Source of the DNA: Gibbula magus
Taxonomy: Eukaryota; Mollusca; Gastropoda; Trochida; Trochidae
NCBI GenBank assembly: GCA_936450465.1
Contig: OW388294.1
Span: 71,706,075-71,770,074 of the forward strand
Direction of reading: 5' to 3'
DNA: 64,000 bases
The notes under the pieces were generated by a model that was given only the letters and a program-made list of their open reading frames with translations, did no database searches and was not told the origin of the DNA. The position numbers and the translations under genes are program-made. Shown one piece after another: positions 36,751 through 45,471 of this stretch (the first letter of the stretch is position 1; each line of letters begins with the position of its first letter).

Positions 36751-37050
36751 GTAAGTAGTTGTCCAACAAATAGAATTGTTGATATTTTATGTTTTAGGAA
36801 AGTAGCATCAATACAGTTGACCACATCATCACCTTCATGTAATATGTTGTCCAATGAGTAGAATTACTGATTTAATATGTAATAGAAAGGTAGCATCAGC
36901 ACAGTGAGAGACGTCTTCACCTTCATTGTAAGTAGTTGTCCAACAAATAGCTGCATTAATTACCGGTATATGTTTTGGAATAGTAGCACCAGAATGGTGT
37001 GAAACATCTTCACCTTCCATGTGAGTAGCTGTCAAACAAATAGTTTCATA
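36711..37050 (+). repeat. ~88-bp tandem repeat containing the exon 2 end and donor site
   Basis: Copy 1 is the real exon end (donor at 36751). Copy 2 has TCATCACCTTCATGTAATA (36823-36841). Copy 3 has the perfect 33-bp block CACCTTCATTGTAAGTAGTT..., donor at 36928. Copy 4 ends ACCTTCCATGTGAGTAG (donor-like at 37019). Spacing between equivalent points is 88-89 bp. Each downstream copy starts GTAGCAYCA and keeps a GT in the donor position. Confidence 0.9.
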
Positions 37051-37307
37051 TAGATAATATGCGGAGGATAAAATCAGCAGTTTGCTGTGTAATGTAATTT
37101 AATGTTATTAAAATTATGATGGTGATGATGATGATGATGATGATATGTCAGCAAAAATGTTTAATTAGTTTATAAAAGGTTTTGAAATTTACTAAATGTG
37201 ATAATGCTGATTTCCTTCCCTGCTTAATCAGGCAGCTATATTTTAAATGAATAGGTAATGAAATATATATATCATGTTGAATTTGAATATTTTGTCTGTT
37301 TTTGCAG

Positions 37308-37424
37308 TTTTCCAAACAGACTGTGTTAGAGAGTTATTTATCGTTTGTGGAGAACTACCGATCATCAGGCAAGGTGATAGAGAACGCCCTCACCAACAAG
37401 TCTTCCGTTCAGAAGTTCGTTGAG
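37308..37424 (+). CDS. ARHGEF17: ARHGEF17-like RhoGEF, local exon 3 (DH domain)
   Basis: 117 nt, residues 86-124, beginning FSKQTVLESYLSFVENYRSS. 'YLSFVENYRSSGKVIENAL' is the DH segment in which Dbl proteins have 'YxxYxxNYxxAxxxL'. Phase 0 on both sides; acceptor TTTTTGCAG, donor GTCAGT. A MITE lies only ~46 bp beyond the donor, and the ORF that runs on past 37424 reads into it. Confidence 0.93.
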
Positions 37425-37470
37425 GTCAGTGAGACGTCTCAATTTATTTGCATTGATATTTTATTAGATC

Positions 37471-37816
37471 TTAAAGGGGCAGTAGCACATTTTTTGCAAA
37501 TTTTATTTTTTCAAATTTCCCACTTATAATGATAGTTTATGTCATTTATATTTACTTTAGAGGGTAAAATATCTTATTACACAAACCAATTATCCGTAGT
37601 GGTAATAACAATCTTGCGTATAAAGCAAAAATTGCGTGGCGGCCATTTTATTATTTCGAATTACGAAAACTATTCCCATGGCTTTACCAAACCATGTTCA
37701 ATAATTTTTTAACTTGATTTTCTGAAGGGAAAAGGGTATTTTACTATTTGTGACATTATTTTTCAAATACATTTTATCGACTTATTTGAGTGAAAAAAGT
37801 GCTACTGCCCCTTTAA
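37471..37816. mobile_element. TTAA-type MITE, copy 3, in intron 3
   Basis: TTAA at 37471-37474 and 37813-37816 flank 338 bp with inverted ends AGGGGCAGTAGCAC / GTGCTACTGCCCCT. The interior is the reverse orientation of copies 1 and 2 (here AAAAATTGCGTGGCGGCCAT). Confidence 0.85.
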
Positions 37817-37989
37817 TACCAAACTTAGAGGTAGGACCATTTGTTTCTATATCTACAAAATGTTCACCCTTTGTTCAGTTATCATCTGAGACAGACATAA
37901 CATATTAACAATTGATTTCCGTTGATTTAAAAAAATATCTTAATGTCACCTTAGCCCTACATTTATTTGAAAGAGGTGTCTATCAGAGC

Positions 37990-38022
37990 CCAAGAAGCGT
38001 TAAACAATAACTCATTCACTCA
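37990..38022 (+). mobile_element. Tail-only SINE-like remnant
   Basis: GAAGCGTTAAACAATAACTCATTCACTCA is the end of the ~60-bp element seen at 34085. The stem half is missing. TATCAGAG before and TATTAGAG after may be the target duplication. It lies ~60 bp upstream of exon 4. Confidence 0.6.
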
Positions 38023-38081
38023 ATATTAGAGACTGAGTGCAGAAGAGCAATTGTTTACCTCCATGTTGTGACTGTTACCAG

Positions 38082-38174
38082 CAATGTCAGCGAGACAGCG
38101 GCAGTAAGCTGTCTATGAAGGACCTCATAGTGCGACCCATACAGCGGATACCCAGATACGAGCTGCTCATAGGG
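38082..38174 (+). CDS. ARHGEF17: ARHGEF17-like RhoGEF, local exon 4 (DH conserved region 3)
   Basis: 93 nt, residues 125-155. 'MKDLIVRPIQRIPRYELLIG' is the hallmark of DH domains: the 'LxxxLIxPVQRIPRYxLLL' helix that forms most of the GTPase-contacting surface. Acceptor TTACCAG; the donor is placed so that ATAGGG precedes GTAAGT, keeping phase 0 with exon 5. Confidence 0.96.
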
Positions 38175-38376
38175 GTAAGTTTCTTCTCCTTCTTTCACTG
38201 TCATTGAATAAATATCAGTTGTAACAATATCACCTTCATTGCCTAGATCTTATATGATTCAACAGCAGTGCAGATACAGGACAAATTTAAAAGTCAAGCA
38301 AATGCAATACAAACTTAGTCACACTACTGTACATGCTGGGGTGATATGATACAAACTGGATCAGTACTATAATGTT

Positions 38377-38484
38377 ATTAATTAAGTATTTCGGTATTGG
38401 CCGAGTTACATGTCCGAGGTCTGGTGTATTGGCCCCAAGACCGAGGACCTGTAACTCAGCCAATATGGAAATACTTAATTTATG
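38377..38484. repeat. ~108-bp foldback in intron 4
   Basis: AATTAAGTATTTCGGTATTGGCC...GAGTTACATGTCC is matched by the inverted GGACCTGTAACTC...CCAATATGGAAATACTTAATT across a ~15-nt loop. Arms of ~48 bp with few mismatches. Likely a palindromic MITE. Confidence 0.85.
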
Positions 38485-39696
38485 ACAATTTTATTAATTA
38501 ACCTCTTTTCATTCTATTTGCAGAACACTTCAGATCTCATTTATATTGAAATGATGATTATGAACAAGATTGGTGAACAGATATCATGGGTCAAAGTTGT
38601 GAAGCGACTGCTTCGGACTTTCACTAAATGTGTGACTGCGCATGCTCAGACTCATATTGGCCCAGTTTGTCTCGTATTGGCCCTGTTTTTCCTGTATTGG
38701 CCCAGTTTCCCCATATTGGCCTAGTTGTCGGATATGGTCTGGGCTGTAAATACTGTATACGTGCCATAACATTGATAGTTAATTAATAATAAATATTAAT
38801 ACCAATATTAAAGGTAAACAAGTAGAGAAATAAGTGTTTGCAGAAAACAGTTTAAAGAAAGTCTACTATTATTTACCAATAAGGTTATTATTCAAACTTC
38901 AGTTCAAAAGAATCAAACGAGGAATATAGATCTATACATTAAAGAAAACCTAATACAAACTTGATATTTAATAAATGCAGTCTACTGTACAAGTTGTTCA
39001 AATTTTGCTCAGAAAACTCACTAATGAGAACATAACCCCTTACGAGAAAATTTAATTGGGAATTTAAGAAATTCAATTCAGTCATATTTTCAAATGGCAA
39101 CTTTGTTTCACAACCTCGGCATAATGCAATTATCGATGTTCGTCCCCAGCCTCAAGTAAATGTGTGATGTGTACGTTACAATCACGGCCTATCAGTGGGA
39201 ACTGTGTAGTTGACTCAGCTAACACTCTTTCATTGATTGCAGTGCTTTAGCTGTGTAATGTTTGTGTCAACTGCCAACTCCAAATAGACATTGCTTGTGT
39301 AAGAAAGCCGACTTGTTAGTGTTGTACTACATGGAAACTGTCAGACTGCAGGAATCACATGAATAGCCAGTGTGTGAAATAAGACCCGTTTTGGGGGCTA
39401 ATTTCATACATTGAAAATCGGGTATTCCATGGAGGGTGTCATATTGCAGGAATCACATAAATATCAAGTGTGTGAAAATGTCCGTCCGCCAGCGCAGAAT
39501 CGGGTAAATTTTGGTTCGGGCTGGTTACTTTTTGTTTGTTTTCCTTTAATTTCACTTGTTTAAATTGACAAAATGACACTTATGGGTTGATTTCATACAT
39601 TGATATATCTGCTACTGTCCTATGCAGGGATCACATAAATATGACTATCATATTACAAGAATCATATATATACATTAAATTAAAACAAGATATCCA
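38485..39696. other. Intron 4 sequence without recognised features
   Basis: 38640-38720 repeats TATTGGCCCAGTTT/TATTGGCCCTGTTT words, echoing the TATTGGCC of the foldback just upstream. Diverged words (CAGGAATCACATNAATA...AGTGTGTGAAA) recur at 39349-39480. No coding signal. Confidence 0.5.
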
Positions 39697-40026
39697 AATC
39701 TCATTTAAATAATTAACACTCGTACCTTATGCGTACGTATGCTTACCCCGTTGAATTTCTGATCTGAACACTGCACAATAGAGGTCATGGTGACCTTTAC
39801 CCCACCTTCACTCCAGCCAATCAGTGACGAGGTTAGAAGAGCTTCAGTCTGAATTGAGTTGACGTGCAAAACACCACATTTAATTTAGTAAGGCCTCTTA
39901 TTGGCTAAAATTATTGAAGGTGAAAGTTCACAGTGAAGGTCATGTGGCATGACCTTTGGTGCAATGTTCAGATAAGAAATTCAACGGGGTAAGCATGTTA
40001 CGTTCAATCTGATTTAAATGAGATTG
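39697..40026. mobile_element. MITE with ~75-bp inverted ends in intron 4
   Basis: The left arm (AAATCTCATTTAAAT ... ATGCTTACCCCGTTGAATTTCTGATCTGAAC) is matched in inverted form by the right arm (GTTCAGATAAGAAATTCAACGGGGTAAGCAT ... ATTTAAATGAGATT). ~330 bp, no ORF. The middle carries AGGTCA-type palindromes (separate entry). Confidence 0.8.
39782..39956. promoter_or_regulatory. Cluster of nuclear-receptor-like half-sites within the MITE
   Basis: AGGTCATGGTGACCT (39782-39796) is a perfect AGGTCA inverted repeat with 3-bp spacing, the consensus estrogen-receptor-type arrangement. AGGTGAAAGTTCA (39918-39930) resembles a DR1. AAGGTCATGTGGCATGACCTT (39936-39956) is a wider palindrome of the same half-site. 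Binding is inference only; the second palindrome could also come from the element's symmetry. Confidence 0.35.
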
Positions 40027-41100
40027 AAAGATATCTACGATATTAAGACTATAACAATAAAAAGTTGTCAATCTATAAAACAAGGCTCTGAATCTTTTTC
40101 CAAACATCTAACATTTATGTCTCTTAGAGAAGCTGTACGTAAGCTGGTAAACACACTTGTCAGATATAGACTTAATGCTTTTGATGGTTTCACTAGGGGT
40201 TGTATGACAGACGAGTTGAATACCAGGATATTTGCCAAATTGTTTCAGAAATGGGACATTCTGGCATTAGTTTTCTCTCAGCATCTGACCCGATTCAGTT
40301 TGTCAATCTCTGCCAAGTAGGCCGTGTTTAATCAAGTTAATTTAACCCTTTACTTGCCTGTCCAGGATAGTACAGCATTTGCTAGTGACTGGGTTCCATC
40401 TGGTATTATTTGTGGAAATGAAATTCAAGGGGACATACCTGTCTACACATATATGTTATTAATACATGAGTATGACTTAAATCAATTGAAACATATTACT
40501 AAGTGTCAAATATGACACCTTGGTTTTATATGTAAACATAGCATTTTCTCTCATTGCACATAAGCAAGAATACAATTCCATTTTAAACAGATAGAGAAGT
40601 AGGTAGTGTGGACGTACTTAGAAAACTTTACCACCAATACTGTTTGAGATTGTATGAAGATGATATTGGCAAATGTTCTCTCACTAATAGGAGCACCTGA
40701 ACTTCACTGCCGCCTACCAGACCTGTCAGTTTGCATCAAGAGTTCTCCAGATCAGCTGTATCTGGCTTCCAATATCTAATTAATGTCGCTTTCTTGTTCA
40801 GTATAATTTTATTTATTATCTGATTTAAAAAAAAAAACTTTTTCTCAAATTGGACCAAGACTTCTTGTAACTGATGTAATGCTTTCAAGGTATGTACCGG
40901 TAGTAAGATTGTGATTGATGTATGACTACGATTCAACACAAGGTGTATCATATGTAGCTGATTATGGTGTATATATATATATATATATATATATATTTCA
41001 GTGTGGGACAACATATTAGCATTGAATTCAGGTCAAATCATATTGTAAAAAGGAAATGCAGTGATTTTGATAGGTTAGAATGAATACATTACAAGAAGGT
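40027..41100. other. Intron 4 sequence, nothing coding recognised
   Basis: A 100-codon ORF (40018-40320) has no known motif and no splice support. (TA)n lies at 40971-40997. Confidence 0.5.
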
Positions 41101-41185
41101 GTCTCTGTGGGCAAAGTGGTTTAGTGGTTGCTGGCCTATCATGTCAAAGGCTGAGGTTTGAATCCTGGTGGATAAACAACAGTCC
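41101..41185 (+). mobile_element. tRNA-like SINE head
   Basis: GGCAAAGTGGTTTAGTGGTT (box-A-like) and GAGGTTTGAATCCTGG (box-B-like) are at the expected spacing. The sequence after it does not match the known SINE body. Confidence 0.45.
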
Positions 41186-41299
41186 TTCCAACCATACTTA
41201 ATATCCCACAATTTGAAAGAAAGATATTGATTGGTTGCACAGGAATTCATCTGATTGATTACCATTATTTATCCAATAGTATTCTGATTTGGTTCAAGA

Positions 41300-41588
41300 C
41301 AAATGTTTCTGAATGGTTGCCAATGAATATCCTATTGATTTGTAAGAAGGTTTCTGATTGATTTCAGCAACATTACTTCTGATTGGATTTCAATGAATAT
41401 CCTGTGCTGTTTTGTAATAAATGTTCTGATTGGCTTTGCCAACATTGCTTCTGTTGGCTGCCAATGAATATCCTATACTGTTTTGTAATAAATTTTCTGA
41501 CAGGCTTCAGAAACATTATTTCTGATTGGCTGCCAATGAATATCCTTTGTATACGCTCTTTTGTTATACTTTTTCTGATTGGTTACAG
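41300..41588 (+). repeat. ~71-bp tandem repeat ending in the exon 5 acceptor
   Basis: Four copies share TGCCAATGAATATCCT (the CAATGAATAT word at 41321, 41391, 41462, 41534) followed by TTTTGTAATAAATNTTCTGATTGG and an acceptor-like end: GATTTCAG (41367), a lost site CTTTGCC (41440), GGCTTCAG (41510), and the real GGTTACAG (41588). The polypyrimidine tract and acceptor of exon 5 are thus the last unit. Confidence 0.8.
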
Positions 41589-41756
41589 CGGTTGCTTGAG
41601 AACACGCCCCAGGACCACCCAGACTTTGGGCTGCTGACCCATGCGGAGCGAGTGATGCACGACCTAGCGATGAGGATCGGGAACCTGAACGACAGTCAGC
41701 ACGAGGAGGACGTCCAGGAGAGTCTCAAGAAACTGGAGTTGCTGCTTAACATCGAT
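41589..41756 (+). CDS. ARHGEF17: ARHGEF17-like RhoGEF, local exon 5 (DH C-terminal helix)
   Basis: 168 nt, residues 156-211. RLLENTPQDHPDFGLLTHAE continues directly from the CR3 helix: 'LLxxTPxxHPDxxxLxxA' is standard for the last long DH helix. The rest is charged and helical (HEEDVQESLKKLELLLNID). Phase 0 both ends; acceptor GGTTACAG, donor GTGAGG. Confidence 0.95.
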
Positions 41757-42299
41757 GTGAGGGAGTTTATAATTATTATCACTTAATTTGTGAATAACCA
41801 ATTCGTAACATAAATTATGGTCACACTATAATTGGTTCTGAGGGAAAGAGCTAACCTTTGGTTATACTACGATAACCAAATTTTGATATCACAGTGACAT
41901 TCTAAAAGTTGTGGTAATAAGTTTTATAGATATTACACTTTTACATTTACGGATTACAATGTCTCAGAAACGATCGTCTAAGTGTTTTTTTTAAACATAT
42001 GACCCAGTTGTGTTTGAAATGGTAAAAGGATCTATATCTTATATTGCAATCATTGAATAAAGAGGTTGAATATCTATAACATAGAATACCATACTATTAG
42101 ATTTGTTACATCAATCTTCTAGACAAGGTACAGATGCTCTACTGTGACACTACTTATCCAACTCATTTGCTGGACTCTTCACTTTCCTTCCGATTATGGC
42201 ATGCAAGAATGCCCTGCTGATATGCATGTTGAAATATCACATCTTTCATATTTCAACTGATCAAAAGTCTCAAAAGGATGTCCCATTTCATTGTTGCAG

Positions 42300-42350
42300 C
42301 TTGCTGTCCCGGACAGAGCCTACATCCGTCACGATATGGTACAGATCATG
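42300..42350 (+). CDS. ARHGEF17: ARHGEF17-like RhoGEF, local exon 6 (DH-PH junction)
   Basis: 51 nt, encoding LAVPDRAYIRHDMVQIM (212-228), the linker leading into the first PH strand. Phase 0 on both sides, acceptor TTGTTGCAG, donor GTGAGT. It is supported by frame continuity with exons 5 and 7. Confidence 0.88.
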
Positions 42351-42756
42351 GTGAGTGTGCTCGCTCTGTATCTTACAGGTGGCCTAGGTGGTGAACAGTC
42401 AGGGTGGTATCCATATGTTAATGCTTTACATTCTCAGAACTTAAATTGTTGTATTATTACTTTCAACCCATTCTGAGTAGTCAAATGACACAAATCAATT
42501 CTTGCAAACTAAGGGAAAAATGTGGAATTAGTCACTGGTTAAGGTAAACAATTCGTGGAAAAATCTGGGACCTGATGTAAAGGGTTAATAAATATCTATT
42601 TAGAGAGACTGATTCTCATGAAAGAGCTTCTGCTAAATTATGAAGAAAAAGATGTCTTTGGTTTTCTAGCATGAAGACATTATAAAAACAAAGCAAGTTT
42701 TGTCAATTATATTCAAAGCTTGTCATATTTTACGAGTGTGAAAAACAACCGAGAGG

Positions 42757-43320
42757 TACCAGTGCTGTATGTGATCTCTGTATAGTTGTGTAAACCATTG
42801 TCTCCTAATGTCCTCAGAGCAAGAAGGACCAGTGCTGTATGTGATCTCTGTATAGTTGTGTATACAATTGTCTCCTAATGTCCTCAGAGCAAGAAGGACC
42901 AGTGCTGTATGTGATCTCTGTATAGTTGTGTATACAATTGTCTCCTAATGTTCTCAGAGCAAGAAGGACCAGTGCTGTATGTGATCTCTGTATAGTTGTG
43001 TATACAATTGTCTCCTAATGTCCTCAGAGCAAGAAGGACCAGTGCTGTATGTGATCTCTGTATAGTTGTGTATACAATTGTCTCCTAATGTCCTCAGAGC
43101 AAGAAGGACCAGTGCTGTATGTGATCTCTGTATAGTTGTGTATACAATTGTCTCCTAATGTCCTCAGAGCAAGAAGGACCAGTGCTGTATGTGATCTCTG
43201 TATAGTTGTGTATACAATTGTCTCCTAATGTCCTCAGAGCAAGAAGGACCAGTGCTGTATGTGATCTCTGTATAGTTGTGTATACCATTGTCTCCTAATG
43301 TCCTCAGAGCAAGAAGGACC
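42757..43320 (+). repeat. 70-bp minisatellite, 8 copies, containing the exon 7 acceptor
   Basis: Exactly 70-bp period: AGTGCTGTAT recurs at 42761, 42831, 42901, 42971, 43041, 43111, 43181, 43251 and, in the real exon, 43321. Each unit contains CTCCTAATGTCCTCAG (one has TTCTCAG) and then AGCAAGAAGGACCAGTGCTG TATGTG, the first 26 nt of exon 7. Units are almost identical, so the expansion is recent. Every upstream acceptor reads into TGA after eight codons, so only the last is productive. Confidence 0.97.
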
Positions 43321-43411
43321 AGTGCTGTATGTGGCTGTTCTCGGACCTGATGATCATCAGTTCTATCAAGAGGAAGAGTGGACCTGTCACACGTAAAGTC
43401 TCCATTATACT
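43308..43411 (+). CDS. ARHGEF17: ARHGEF17-like RhoGEF, local exon 7 (PH domain start)
   Basis: 104 nt, residues 229-262 plus two bases. 'CCMWLFSDLMIISSIKRKSG' is the PH beta-strand pair found after DH domains ('xxLFNDxLLxxK'). The acceptor chosen is the last of nine identical-looking CCTCAG sites, because only this one continues TGTATGTGGCTG without a stop. Donor GTGAGT. Upstream acceptor use would end after SKKDQCCM. Confidence 0.94.
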
Positions 43412-43763
43412 GTGAGTATCAGGCATCCTTCAAACAATATCAACCCACCCTACTAATACTGAACACTACCCTTAACCCATGCCGGGTATTGAAGTGAACG
43501 CAATGTCACATCACAGATAACCTTAAAGCGCCTTTATATACATCAGCTGGCATCCTCCAAGTAAATTGAGAATGTTTGTAGATGTTGGTCCCCACACCAA
43601 GGTAATAAGGAGTGTGCGCTTTCAGCATGCCTTTCACAACAAAATGATAAATTCATATACTTTAAGTATGTCTTTTAACTGTAACTTATATTTATGTGCT
43701 TTAGTGTCTATCATAATTATTCTGAATGGAACATAATGAATACTCCCAATGATGGTTAATCCA

Positions 43764-43812
43764 GTTTCAGAAAGAGGCTACATGTTTCAGAAAGAGGCTA
43801 CATGTTTCTGAT
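43764..43812 (+). repeat. Tandem 20-bp repeat just before exon 8
   Basis: GTTTCAGAAAGAGGCTACAT occurs twice in tandem, with the start of a third (GTTTCTGA). Each contains TTTCAGAAA, a near copy of the true exon 8 acceptor context TTTTTCAGAAAA ~12 bp further on. Confidence 0.85.
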
Positions 43813-43822
43813 AATTTTTCAG

Positions 43823-43908
43823 AAAATCACCTGCTGGTCAGGATTTTGCTGAGAATATAAAACACAAAATGTGGCTGAGAGTGGGTCTGGACGTCATCGA
43901 GATCAAAA
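43823..43908 (+). CDS. ARHGEF17: ARHGEF17-like RhoGEF, local exon 8 (PH domain)
   Basis: 86 nt, to about residue 291: KSPAGQDFAENIKHKMWLRV GLDVIEIK is the conceptual order, giving a 'KHKMWLRVGLDVIEI' strand typical of the ARHGEF17 PH region. Splits a codon at each end (phase 2 in, phase 1 out). Acceptor TTTTTCAG, donor GTGAGT. Confidence 0.92.
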
Positions 43909-44032
43909 GTGAGTACCCAGGAGTCTATGTGCAAAGAAGTCCATTCACAATGTAAACAGTGTCATGAATATGATTTGTGCACTGAAGCAAATGCTGACAC
44001 CTTATCTTTGAAAAATTTGCTAGAAATATTTT

Positions 44033-44300
44033 AGGGTAGGATAGCACTAGTTAGTTGGTGCTGTTTCTGATCAAGAGGTCCGGGGTTCGAATCCCATCAG
44101 AGGCCTGGCAACTTTGACTGTTGTAGAGAACTGTTTTCAGCGCAGTACCACCCATGTTTGGCTTCTTCCAGCCAATGCTAGAAGGTTTCACAGCAATGTA
44201 TAGCCACAATGACGTTGCGGGCTGTTTCCCTGCAATAACACTAGCAGCAGTGATATGAACTACTCTTGAAGGGGGCATTATAACCAAAATCACCTTACCC
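44033..44300 (+). mobile_element. tRNA-derived SINE in intron 8
   Basis: Head with box B GGGGTTCGAATCCCATC, body with GCGCAGTACCACCCATG and CAGCAATGTATAGCCACAAT, 3' end TGAACTACTCTTGAAGGGGG. Somewhat diverged, and the middle (CTACACGCAGT...GAATTTCA) is deleted. Confidence 0.8.
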
Positions 44301-44470
44301 CCCAGGGGTTCACCTTGGGATTCGGGATCCATCAAACTTACATGAAAATATGTTCAAGGGGGCAGGGGCAGGGGCAGGGCAGGGCAGGGCAGGGGCAGGG
44401 GCAGGGGCAGGGGCAGGGGCAGGGCGGGTGGGGGTTGAACCCCTAGAACCTTCCTCTGGATCACCCAACT
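44300..44470. mobile_element. GGATCC-type MITE relative with (GGGGCA)n
   Basis: CCCCAGGGGTTCACC...GGGATCCATC at the left and CCCCTAGAACC...TGGATCACCCAACTGA at the right recall the G/C-run elements at 8167 and 18665. The centre (44361-44425) is (GGGGCA)n/(GGGCA)n. Confidence 0.5.
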
Positions 44471-44552
44471 GATTTTACAGCATATAACAATTGACTATCT
44501 TGTCACTGAAGTGTTTCACAGAAAGAAGCTCTTTCTTTGTCGGCTGATTTTA

Positions 44553-44761
44553 TGTTTTTATGTTTTAACCTATATGGTGTATATCTTTATGTTTTAACCT
44601 ATATGGTATATATCTTTATGTTTTAACCTATATGCTATATATCTTTATGTTTTAACCTATATGCTATATATCTTTATGTTTTAACCTATATGCTATATAT
44701 CTTTATGTTTTAACCTATATGCTATATATCTTTATGTTTTAACCTATATGCTATATATCTG
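44553..44761. repeat. 29-bp minisatellite, 7 copies, ending 20 bp before exon 9
   Basis: Unit CTTTATGTTTTAACCTATAT plus GCTATATAT, nearly identical across copies. The TTTTAAC word resembles a branch-point context. The array stops at 44761; the exon 9 acceptor is at 44781. Confidence 0.93.
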
Positions 44762-44781
44762 AAGTAAGCCTTATTCATTAG

Positions 44782-44894
44782 GTCAAGGATCTCTGACCCG
44801 TAAGTCGACGATCGACCGAGATCAGGTTGAAGAGGACCTCAATCTAGTGAACCAGATTTCTCACCTCGCCAACAAACTTTCATTCCCACACCAG
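44782..44894 (+). CDS. ARHGEF17: ARHGEF17-like RhoGEF, local exon 9 (PH insert)
   Basis: 113 nt, residues to 329. Contains QGSLTRKSTIDRDQVEEDLN and SHLANKLSFPHQ: a polar stretch with a possible basophilic phosphosite (RKST) and a helix. It is part of the long insertion inside the PH domain. Acceptor TCATTAG without a strong polypyrimidine tract, next to the 29-bp array; donor GTGAGC. Confidence 0.9.
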
Positions 44895-45355
44895 GTGAGC
44901 TTTAATAGTGTACTTTCCTTTGGAGAAAATCAATGAATTTATTTACTAGAAACATAAATGTTTTCTCTGGTACGTTGTTAGCTTTCCAGTGCTTGTCTTG
45001 GAACATGTACATAAAACTTTTTACAAATTCTGTGTTGTATTCCTTATGCTGGACTTGTTTCTAAATCGTCTTATTTAACATTATATTTGCAGTTTGGCTA
45101 CCTGTGAGATGATCATATTATTTCTTTTAATTTATTGTTAAATTTTGTAAACAAAATTTCCTGTTGTGAAGCTGAATATGACAAAAATATTTCTATCTTG
45201 TTAGGCTCTGGTTTTAGACATAGATGAACTTGACATAGGATTTTGATAAAATGCTCTTATTTGCTATGTGCTGTAGATCAGTATTTGTTAAAAGTAGAAT
45301 AAATATAGAACTAAGACTTGCTACTAAATGTTTTTATTCCCTGTGTGTTGTACAG

Positions 45356-45471
45356 AGTCTAGATGAGACAATGAAGGATCTGACAATATCGCTGAATCGG
45401 CAGTTGTCAGAGATCCAAGTTCGCAGTCCTCTATCTGACTCCAATAAGCTGGAGCTGCTCGTTACAACACA
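45356..45471 (+). CDS. ARHGEF17: ARHGEF17-like RhoGEF, local exon 10 (PH insert)
   Basis: 116 nt, residues 330-367. SLDETMKDLTISLNRQLSEI is an amphipathic helix, then a polar loop (PLSDSNKLELLVTT). Acceptor TTGTACAG. The donor is GTCAGT at 45472, so that the leftover CA plus A of exon 11 gives Gln and stays in frame. Confidence 0.9.

Noticed and set aside
40018..40320. 100-codon ORF next to the intron 4 MITE
   Set aside because: No recognisable domain, starts inside the MITE right arm, and no splice or promoter support.
43094..43288. Minus-strand ORF with repeated YTEITYST words
   Set aside because: Translation of the 70-bp minisatellite on the antisense strand.
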